Origin: Candidatus Didemnitutus sp.
GTDB taxonomy: Bacteria; Verrucomicrobiota; Verrucomicrobiia; Opitutales; Opitutaceae
Length of the DNA stretch: 20,052 bases
Reading direction: 5' to 3'
Assembly (NCBI GenBank): GCA_030682505.1
Contig: JAUXOH010000184.1
Span: 1 to 20,052, forward strand
Position numbers and translations under genes: made by a program. Position 1 is the stretch's first letter. Every line of letters begins with the position of its first letter. This document shows positions 14,932 to 20,052 of this stretch, one piece after another. The notes under the pieces are model-generated. The model worked only from the letters and a program-made list of their open reading frames with translations, made no database searches and had not been told where the DNA came from.

Positions 14932-15483
14932 TTACTCGACGAAGATCTTGCCGGTCATGGCGTGGTGCCCGATGCCGCAAAACTCATTGCAGACAATCGT
15001 GAACTCGCCCGTGGAGGTCGGCGTGATCGTGATGACATGATCGTAGCCGGGCAAGATGTGGAAGTTGATGTTCAGCGGTTGCAGGGAGAAGCCGTGGTTG
15101 AGATCGAGGGACGACAGATGCAGGCGGTAGGTCTCGCCCTTCCGGAGTTTCAGCACCGGATAGAAGTTCCACATGCGCGCGATGAGGTAGACGTCGCTGC
15201 CCGGGGCGGGCTCGACGATCGGCACCTCGGTGAAGAACGCGTTGTCGACCGGGTTCTTGAACATGCCAACCTTGTTGGCCTCGACGAATTTTTCCGTGCG
15301 CGCGAGGAAGTCGGCCGGGGAGACGGTGTAGGCTTCGCCGGTGCTGTTCTGTTTGCCGCGAAAATGCCAGTAGGGCATCATCAGCGACATCACGAAGCAC
15401 CAGAGCACGGCAACGCCGAGCCACAGTTTTTCGTGGCCAGCAGGCGCGTGAAACCAGGGGGAGGTGAGGGGACGCAGGCTCAT
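14932..15483 (-). CDS. Heme-copper oxidoreductase subunit II with CuA centre
   Basis: A 183-residue subunit with one N-terminal membrane helix (about 19-41) and a periplasmic cupredoxin domain (about 90-183), the short form typical of B-type enzymes. The binuclear CuA site looks complete: His130 (DLNHGFSL), Cys165, Glu167 (backbone ligand), Cys169, His173 and Met176 in CNEFCGIGHHAM. It should accept electrons from a soluble cytochrome c or cupredoxin and pass them to the low-spin heme of subunit I. The gene lies 12 nt before the catalytic subunit I gene and 12 nt after a 49-codon membrane-peptide gene, all on the minus strand, so one transcript is near certain. An intact CuA beside a tyrosine-less subunit I differs from classical cNOR and qNOR, which have no CuA. 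Confidence 0.92.
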   Translation of the reverse strand: MSLRPLTSPWFHAPAGHEKLWLGVAVLWCFVMSLMMPYWHFRGKQNSTGEAYTVSPADFLARTEKFVEANKVGMFKNPVDNAFFTEVPIVEPAPGSDVYLIARMWNFYPVLKLRKGETYRLHLSSLDLNHGFSLQPLNINFHILPGYDHVITITPTSTGEFTIVCNEFCGIGHHAMTGKIFVE

Positions 15484-15495
15484 GGGTGGGGTCCG

Positions 15496-15645
15496 TTAGG
15501 GGAGCAAGGCGGGCTTGGTGAGCGCCAACTCGATCCAACCCCACGCAGTGTAGGAGAGGAACGGGATGATGACGCCGAGGGCGAGCAGCAGCCAGTGATT
15601 GTCGAGCACCTTTTGCCACGGATGGATCTCATTTTCGTTTTTCAT
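15496..15645 (-). CDS. 49-residue single-helix membrane protein (small oxidase subunit)
   Basis: A short gene between the HCO paralogue and subunit II, with gaps of 11 and 12 nt to its neighbours. The protein MKNENEIHPWQKVLDNHW is a charged N-terminus of about 18 residues followed by one membrane helix (about 19-42) and a short tail. Small single-helix subunits of this kind (for example subunit IIa of ba3 oxidases) are common in B-type heme-copper complexes, so a structural role is likely. Sequence is too short to assign a family. Confidence 0.75.
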   Translation of the reverse strand: MKNENEIHPWQKVLDNHWLLLALGVIIPFLSYTAWGWIELALTKPALLP

Positions 15646-15656
15646 GGGTGTGAATA

Positions 15657-17087
15657 TCAGGGTTGGGGTAACGCGCGGTTCCGCCACGAGCCGATGCAGC
15701 GCAGCATAATCGCGAGGAAAATCAGGCCACCGATCACGGCGAGGATGCCGCCGGTGCCCATCACGCCGAGGCCGACGTATTCGCCGACCGTGCGGACATG
15801 TTGCTCGGCGCCGTATTGTTTGCGCCCGAGGCCGTAAACGCCGGCGATGGCGAAGCCGAGCGCGAAGACCGCCTGGCCCGCGCCGAAGATGATCAACTGC
15901 GCCTTGGCGCGTTTCCACGCCAGTTCCGCTGCGCCGGCCGGCGAAACCGCGGCGCAGAACTCATAGGCCGCCGCCATCAAGGCCAGCGTCACGGCGCCGA
16001 TGGCGGCGTGATAATGGCCCGGGACGAGCGTGTTCGAGCCGCGGATCATCGCGCCCATGATCAGGCCCATCGCGGCGAGTGAGGCGCTGCCGAGCAGACC
16101 GATCAGACGAAAGTCACTGCGCGGCAGCGTGGAGGCGCGCCGGTGCAGCATGTAGTGGCGGATGCCGAGGCCGAGGACGATCAAGATGACCGGGAAGAGC
16201 GTCCAACGCATCAGTTGGGTGGCCGTTTCGGTGTAAGCGGGATTGGAGGTGCCGGCCAGCGCGAGCACGGGCAGGGCGGCGTGCGGCACCACGAGCACGG
16301 AGAAGAGCCAGCGGCAGGTGGAGGGAGAAAGCACCGATTGGCCGGACCAGCGATTCAGCAGCAGCAGCCACAGGCCGAGCATCAGGGCGACATTGGCCGC
16401 CTGCAGCACGTGACCGCCGCCCCAAGCGACGAGTTCGTAGAAACCGATGGGCGGCAACCCGGCCAGCGTGGTGCGCCAAGAGACGATGAACGTGGCCAGG
16501 GCGATCACGTTGCCCGCGGCCGCCACCCGCAGCGCCACGATCACATCGTCCGGCAGGCTGGTGATGCGGCTGTTCGGGGCCGTGAGGGCACCGATGAAGA
16601 AGATGCCCGTGCCGATGAACCAAGCCGCGAGCCCGGCGAGGAAGACGGGGTGATCGATCACCGGGACGTAATTGGACAGGATCGGTTGCGCGCCCGGCAT
16701 CACCGCTCCGGCGAGCAGGCCGAGAATGCCCGCGCTGCAGAAAGCGAATGCGATGCCGACCAGTTTGCGCGGCAGGGCGTCGCCGAGCGCGAGGGCGAGA
16801 AAGGCGGCGGTGCCGGCCTGGAACCACACCACGAGCGCCAGATCGACGTGCACCACCAGCGCGCGCTTGAAAAACAGCGGATCGGTGAACACCGAACTGA
16901 GAAAGGGCAGGCGGCCGACGACGAGCATCAGCGAGAGCAATCCGGCGAGCACGAGACTGCCGACGGCGAACAAGAACCAGACCCGCGCCACCGAAACACT
17001 GGTGCGGGATGCGACCACCGTGCGCCCCGGCGCGAAGGTGCCCGGGAGCGTCGGGTAGTGGGTGAGTGAAGCCAAGTGGGGGGGCAT
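15657..17087 (-). CDS. Degenerate heme-copper oxidase subunit I paralogue lacking the CuB His pair
   Basis: The first gene of the operon encodes a 476-residue protein with about 12 hydrophobic helices and clear relatedness to HCO subunit I. Retained elements are His80 (VVHVDLALVVWF, helix II), His226 (GGGHVLQAAN, helix VI) and the helix X pair His358/His360 (LVPGHYHAAIG). The helix VII HH pair that holds CuB is missing, and the tyrosine position (His226+4) is alanine. It may thus bind heme but probably not a heme-copper centre, suggesting an electron-transfer or structural partner for the catalytic subunit encoded downstream. The ATG at 17087 is used. In-frame GTG codons at 17018 and 16991 are alternatives, made plausible because the predicted promoter lies almost on top of the ATG. 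Automatic annotation would probably label it a cbb3-type subunit I. Confidence 0.82.
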   Translation of the reverse strand: MPPHLASLTHYPTLPGTFAPGRTVVASRTSVSVARVWFLFAVGSLVLAGLLSLMLVVGRLPFLSSVFTDPLFFKRALVVHVDLALVVWFQAGTAAFLALALGDALPRKLVGIAFAFCSAGILGLLAGAVMPGAQPILSNYVPVIDHPVFLAGLAAWFIGTGIFFIGALTAPNSRITSLPDDVIVALRVAAAGNVIALATFIVSWRTTLAGLPPIGFYELVAWGGGHVLQAANVALMLGLWLLLLNRWSGQSVLSPSTCRWLFSVLVVPHAALPVLALAGTSNPAYTETATQLMRWTLFPVILIVLGLGIRHYMLHRRASTLPRSDFRLIGLLGSASLAAMGLIMGAMIRGSNTLVPGHYHAAIGAVTLALMAAAYEFCAAVSPAGAAELAWKRAKAQLIIFGAGQAVFALGFAIAGVYGLGRKQYGAEQHVRTVGEYVGLGVMGTGGILAVIGGLIFLAIMLRCIGSWRNRALPQP

Positions 17088-17121
17088 GGTTCATTTTTAC
17101 AATATTTCGGCCTCGCTCGCC

Positions 17122-17135
17122 TTGACCCGGGTCAA
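17122..17135 (-). promoter_or_regulatory. Perfect FNR/DNR-type operator for the heme-copper operon
   Basis: TTGACCCGGGTCAA is a perfect 14-bp palindrome of the TTGAC-N4-GTCAA class, read by Crp/Fnr proteins with an ETxSR recognition helix such as the one encoded at 7920-8639. Its centre (17128.5) lies 41.5 bp from the A of the ATG at 17087, the class II spacing to a transcription start. A TAAAAA element sits at 17099-17094 and an alternative TATTGT at 17104-17099. Confidence 0.75.
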
Positions 17136-17180
17136 CGTTTGGCAAGGCGGGATATCCGGATCGAAACCAGCCCCGGCGCA

Positions 17181-17194
17181 TTGTCCCGGGTCAT
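17181..17194. promoter_or_regulatory. Degenerate second copy of the FNR-type dyad
   Basis: TTGTC-CCGG-GTCAT keeps eight of ten dyad positions and the same CCCGGGTCA core as the perfect box 59 bp away. It might be a weaker upstream site for the same regulator. No gene starts close by on the plus strand. Confidence 0.3.
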
Positions 17195-17204
17195 GAAGAA
17201 GTGC

Positions 17205-17410
17205 GACCGGCGGGATCGCCGGTCTCCGCGCCGCTGCCGGAACCGCCGCCGCGCGTCGCTCCCCGTGCCGTCGGGCCCGAAATGCGGAATTTGGAGGTGG
17301 CGCGCTGGTCGCGCCACGTCGTGTGACGAGCACACAACCTACAACCTTCGGGCGATGGGGGGATGGACCACCCGCCCGGTGAATTGCCTGGCCCACGCCA
17401 TCTCACCGGG
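17205..17410. other. Non-coding, hairpin-rich intergenic region
   Basis: The gap between the oxidase operon start and the porin terminator has no convincing gene; open frames here are Arg/Pro-rich and look like shadows. It contains several perfect stems: GACCGGCG/CGCCGGTC (17205-17224, loop 4), GTGGCGCG/CGCGCCAC (17297-17317, loop 5), GTGTG/CACAC (17321-17335), and CCCGGTGA/TCACCGGG (17375-17410) enclosing TGGC/GCCA. A structured leader or small RNA, REP-like palindromes or transcription-termination structures are all possible. No known RNA family was recognised. Confidence 0.4.
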
Positions 17411-17442
17411 AGCGAGCGCTTCCGTGATGCCTGCCCAAGAAA

Positions 17443-17472
17443 ACGCCCCGCGGCAAAAGGCTCGCGGGGCGT
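17443..17472 (-). terminator. Rho-independent terminator of the FGE-SCO-porin operon
   Basis: ACGCCCCGCG and CGCGGGGCGT form a perfect 10-bp stem with a 10-nt loop. On the minus strand it is followed by a run of T (TTTTCTTG) and lies 33 nt beyond the porin stop at 17506, as expected for an intrinsic terminator. Confidence 0.87.
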
Positions 17473-17505
17473 CACTGAGGTAACTAAAAATTCTTGGTCG
17501 GTCGT

Positions 17506-18705
17506 TTAGTAAACGAACTCGAGCTGCAGCCAGACTTTGCTGACATTCGGGAAGCTGAGGCTGTCGCGACTGAAGTCGGCGTATTTCGCGGTGGCGGTGA
17601 CAAATTTACCGAACTTGCGCGAGGCCTGGAGATTGAATTCGGTGCCGAGCTCAACGCCGGTGCGATCGGTTTCATACCAGTGGTAGAAGGCGAGGAGCGC
17701 GACGCCGCCGGGCAGCGAGGCATTGGCCTTCACGTAGGTGTCGCGCAGGCCCGCGGCCGGGGTGCCGAGGAACTGGTCGGCCCAGCCGTTGAAGGCGTGC
17801 AGCGTGGCGAGGGGGGTCTTGAAGCCGACGTTGTTGTCGGAGCCGAGGCGTTCCTGGCCGAGCGCGATGCCGCCCTGCTTCAGCACCAGACCCGCTTCAA
17901 GCGCGAGGTAGCTGGCGCGGTAGTTGAGTGTGCTGCTGCCGTAGTCGGACTGGGTGGCGCCTTCGAGGCGGTAGGAGACCTTGGTGTCGCCGGAGATCTT
18001 TTGGGCGCCGCTGAAGCTCGCGCCATAGGTGGCGGTGGAGTTGGGCGCGGAGTTGTCGAAGTCGAGCAGGTAGGTGTAGGCGCTGAGCGTGCCGGCGGCG
18101 AAGCCGGTGTAGCCGGCGTTGAGAACGTGCGAGTCCGAAGCCCAATCACCCTGCGCGTGGCGGTCGGAGAAGATGCGGTTGATCTGGTGGAGGTACGCGT
18201 AGGTCAGCGTCGTCTTGGCGAACGACTTGTCCTGCACGCTGACGGCGTCGAAGGTCTGCTGGTTCTGGCGCCAGCCGACATCGCCGACGAAGCGCGCGTT
18301 GTCGAGGACGAGGCGCTGGCGGCCGAGCGTGACGGTCGTCTTGCCATTGGTGTAGGCGGCGAAGGCTTGGTTGATCTCGGTCGATTCCGGATCGGCCACG
18401 ACGGCTTTGCCGGCGCCGCCGGGATTGAGGCCGGCCTGGCTGTAGCTGTCGCCGTCGACGGCGGTGACGTTTTCCGCCTCGACCATGAATTTCCAGCCTT
18501 TCCACGCGGCCGTGGTGTAGCCGAGCCGGGTGCGGAGCGTGTGGGCATCCGCGTCGCGGAGACCGGTCTGCTGGACGCCTTCGTAGCGAAGGCGCGCGTT
18601 GATGGACACCTTGCCTTGGGCAATGGCGTCAGTGAAGGAAGCGGGCTCGGCGGCGCCAAGGGCGCACGCGGCGAACACGCAAACGGAGGTGAGGAGGTTT
18701 TTCAT
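17506..18705 (-). CDS. Outer-membrane beta-barrel porin (alginate-export-like)
   Basis: A 399-residue secreted protein. The ATG at 18705 opens a signal peptide (MKNLLTSVCVFAACALGAAEP) probably cleaved after AxA-like residues near 19; the upstream extension in the open frame is Pro/Arg-rich and discarded. The mature part alternates polar and hydrophobic residues in many short strands (ARLRYEGVQQTGLRDADAHTLRTRLGY, TTVTLGRQRLVLDN, NVSKVWLQLEFVY), ends in an aromatic residue, and recalls alginate-export-type porins, so a 16-18-strand outer-membrane channel is likely. The substrate is unknown; context suggests an anion or metal route linked to copper respiration. It starts 22 nt after the SCO gene and is followed by a strong terminator, so it is the last gene of its operon. 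Confidence 0.8.
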   Translation of the reverse strand: MKNLLTSVCVFAACALGAAEPASFTDAIAQGKVSINARLRYEGVQQTGLRDADAHTLRTRLGYTTAAWKGWKFMVEAENVTAVDGDSYSQAGLNPGGAGKAVVADPESTEINQAFAAYTNGKTTVTLGRQRLVLDNARFVGDVGWRQNQQTFDAVSVQDKSFAKTTLTYAYLHQINRIFSDRHAQGDWASDSHVLNAGYTGFAAGTLSAYTYLLDFDNSAPNSTATYGASFSGAQKISGDTKVSYRLEGATQSDYGSSTLNYRASYLALEAGLVLKQGGIALGQERLGSDNNVGFKTPLATLHAFNGWADQFLGTPAAGLRDTYVKANASLPGGVALLAFYHWYETDRTGVELGTEFNLQASRKFGKFVTATAKYADFSRDSLSFPNVSKVWLQLEFVY

Positions 18706-18727
18706 GACAAAATCTGGTCGGATGCCA

Positions 18728-19402
18728 TCACGGCAACGCGGCGAGGGCCGCGGCGGCTTCGGCGAGGCCGCCTTGCAAACCGGCGCGCTGGTGCACGATT
18801 TCGCCCTCGGCATTGAGGATCGTGATCAGGTTGGAGTGGGCGAACTGGCCGTCCGCTTCCTGCTTGAATTTCACGCCGAGAAGCGCCGCGAGTTCCCGCA
18901 CGGCGTCATCGTTGCCGTGCAGCAGCGTCCACTGCGCGTCGAGCAGGCGGGATGCGCGATACTGGGCGAGGGCGGCGGGCGTGTCGCGGGCAACGTCGAA
19001 GGACACGAGGACGAGCGCGGGTCGGGCGCGTTGGTCGGCTGGCAGGCTGTCGCGGAGGCGGGTCATGTCGGCAACGATCAGCGGGCACGCGTAGCCGCAG
19101 GAGGCGAAGAACATGGCCAGGACCACGGGTTGGCCGCGCAACTGCCCCAGCTGATACGTCTGGTCCGCGTCGGTGGTGTAGGCGACGTCGAGTTGGTAGA
19201 GCGATTCGCGGCTGAAGGTGGCTGCGGGCAGCTCCGTGTGCCCGGCGTGGGGATTGGCCGCGGGCTGGTCGGGCGGACAGCAGGGTGCCGGTTCGGTCTT
19301 CGGTTCAGGCTTGGGTTCCGGTTTGCAGCACGACTCGGCGTGGCTGGTCGCGGCGAGGAAGGCGGCGGTGGTGAGAACGAGGGCGAGACGAAAAAGTTTC
19401 AT
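18728..19402 (-). CDS. SCO-family secreted copper chaperone with N-terminal CC motifs
   Basis: A 224-residue SCO/SenC protein. The ATG at 19402 begins a signal peptide (MKLFRLALVLTTAAFLAATSHA), and the long upstream frame is a shadow. After the predicted cleavage comes a Pro/Glu/Lys linker bracketed by two cysteine pairs, CC25-26 and CC41-42, and a short His segment (PHAGH). The thioredoxin-like domain has ASCGYACP (Cys102, Cys106) and the third copper ligand in FAHSNLITIL (His189). Standard SCO proteins lack the CC pairs, which could form an extra copper site or disulfides. It lies 7 nt after the FGE-like gene and 22 nt before the porin gene. It is the second SCO protein in the window and may serve a different copper enzyme, such as a nitrite reductase just outside the window. 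Confidence 0.85.
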   Translation of the reverse strand: MKLFRLALVLTTAAFLAATSHAESCCKPEPKPEPKTEPAPCCPPDQPAANPHAGHTELPAATFSRESLYQLDVAYTTDADQTYQLGQLRGQPVVLAMFFASCGYACPLIVADMTRLRDSLPADQRARPALVLVSFDVARDTPAALAQYRASRLLDAQWTLLHGNDDAVRELAALLGVKFKQEADGQFAHSNLITILNAEGEIVHQRAGLQGGLAEAAAALAALP

Positions 19403-19409
19403 GACGAGA

Positions 19410-20052
19410 TCAGTGGGGGAGATCCTGCGCGCAGCGGAAGCCGAGCGAGGAGGTCGTGTTGTTGGCCTGGAGGGAGGAGCGCAGCGCGGTGCGCATGAAG
19501 GCGGCGTAGTCGCTGGTGTCCTTGGCGCCGACGGAGCCGGAGCCGCAGAAGAGGTCGCGGTTGAGGCCGGAGTCGGCGCGGGACTCGCCGGTGACCATCG
19601 CGGTGTTGAAGTCACCCACCCATTCCCAGATGAGACCGTGCAGACCTCGCACGCCGTGATAATTGGGCTTGGCCGTGGTGACTGGGGGAAGCACGTCGGG
19701 GGTGGGGCGCGCGAGCCAAGCGTAGATGTCGCGATTGAGCTGTTCGTCGTTCTTGCCGTCGGGGGAGGTGTAACCGGCGCGGGCGGCGAGTTCCCATTCG
19801 GCGGTGGTGGGCAGGCGCTGGCCCACCCAGCGTGCGTAGGCGCGCGCGGCGAACCACGAGACCCGGATCACGGGCGCGTCGGCGGGAGCGTGCGGCCCGA
19901 GGTCGGTGTCGCCGCTCCAGTGCGTGAGGTAGGACGCGTCGGCGAAGAGGTGCGCGACCTGCGCGCGCCGCCACTTGGGATTGGCCACCACGAAGGCGAG
20001 AAATTGCGCGTTGGTGACGGCAAACTCATCGAGTGCGAACGCTGCGACGTCG
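19410..20052 (-). CDS. FGE/SUMF1-fold protein lacking catalytic cysteines (partial, N-terminus outside window)
   Basis: The frame is open to the right edge. The visible part starts inside the domain (FALDEFAVTNAQFLAFVVANPKWRR) and includes VSWFAARAYARWVGQRLPTTAEWELAARAG, GLIWEWVGDFN and a terminal LGFRCAQDLPH, all typical of the formylglycine-generating-enzyme fold. Active formylglycine-generating enzymes have a cysteine pair shortly before the final NLGFRC motif; here the equivalent stretch (SDYAAFMRTALRSSL) has none, so sulfatase activation is unlikely. Such FGE-fold proteins occur as separate or fused partners of other enzymes. I recall examples beside copper nitrite reductases, but cannot verify this here. 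It is 7 nt upstream of the SCO gene and clearly cotranscribed with SCO and porin. Confidence 0.82.
   Translation of the reverse strand, partial: DVAAFALDEFAVTNAQFLAFVVANPKWRRAQVAHLFADASYLTHWSGDTDLGPHAPADAPVIRVSWFAARAYARWVGQRLPTTAEWELAARAGYTSPDGKNDEQLNRDIYAWLARPTPDVLPPVTTAKPNYHGVRGLHGLIWEWVGDFNTAMVTGESRADSGLNRDLFCGSGSVGAKDTSDYAAFMRTALRSSLQANNTTSSLGFRCAQDLPH

Noticed and set aside
13189..17087. Ordinary cytochrome c oxidase or cbb3 operon
   Set aside because: There is no subunit III, no FixO/FixP-type cytochrome c, no active-site tyrosine, and one of the two subunit I proteins lacks the CuB HH pair.
17494..18816. 440-codon plus-strand open frame over the porin
   Set aside because: Gly/Val/Glu-rich shadow; the minus strand has a signal peptide, beta-barrel pattern and a terminator in the correct place.
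1..20052. CRISPR arrays, tRNA or rRNA genes, insertion sequences, phage or integration sites
   Set aside because: No regularly spaced repeats, transposase-like frames, terminal inverted repeats or RNA-gene signatures were seen on either strand.

Overview
The window is high-GC, densely packed bacterial chromosomal DNA. Gene content and protein style suggest Verrucomicrobiota, probably Opitutaceae-like; this is inferred from family resemblance, with no rRNA or other marker present. Shine-Dalgarno sites are weak or absent, so several starts were chosen from protein content.

Positions 1-7878 are housekeeping. A long-form cystathionine gamma-synthase (cut by the left edge, minus strand) diverges from homoserine O-acetyltransferase (metX), whose stop overlaps the start of a bifunctional aspartokinase/homoserine dehydrogenase (thrA). 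Together they cover the aspartate-to-cystathionine branch of methionine synthesis. Next come an adenosylcobalamin-dependent (class II) ribonucleotide reductase and an HD-domain phosphohydrolase, plausibly both acting on nucleotide pools.

Positions 7920-17135 hold the most interesting block: a respiratory, probably nitric-oxide-related, gene cluster. It has a Crp/Fnr-family regulator with an FNR-like recognition helix but no FNR-type iron-sulfur cysteines, a divergent small CxC protein, a cupin, a DUF2249 protein, and a minus-strand operon. In transcription order the operon encodes a degenerate heme-copper oxidase (HCO) subunit I paralogue, a 49-residue membrane peptide, a CuA subunit II, a second HCO subunit I with its metal ligands intact but the cross-linked tyrosine replaced by glutamine, an SCO-type copper chaperone, and a fusion of diheme cytochrome b, 2x[4Fe-4S] ferredoxin and an MvhD-like domain. 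Missing tyrosine is a mark of NO reductases rather than O2 reductases. A perfect FNR/DNR-type palindrome (TTGACCCGGGTCAA) lies upstream of the operon, and a near-perfect one lies upstream of the DUF2249-cupin pair.

Positions 17136-17440 are non-coding and rich in perfect hairpins. Positions 17443-20052 hold the end of another minus-strand operon: an FGE-fold protein without catalytic cysteines (cut by the right edge), a second SCO protein with CC pairs, an outer-membrane porin and a clear intrinsic terminator. Working model (inference): a DNR-like regulator controls a quinol- or ferredoxin-fed, CuA-containing non-canonical NO reductase with its copper-assembly factors. A copper nitrite reductase just beyond the right edge is a plausible but unseen partner.
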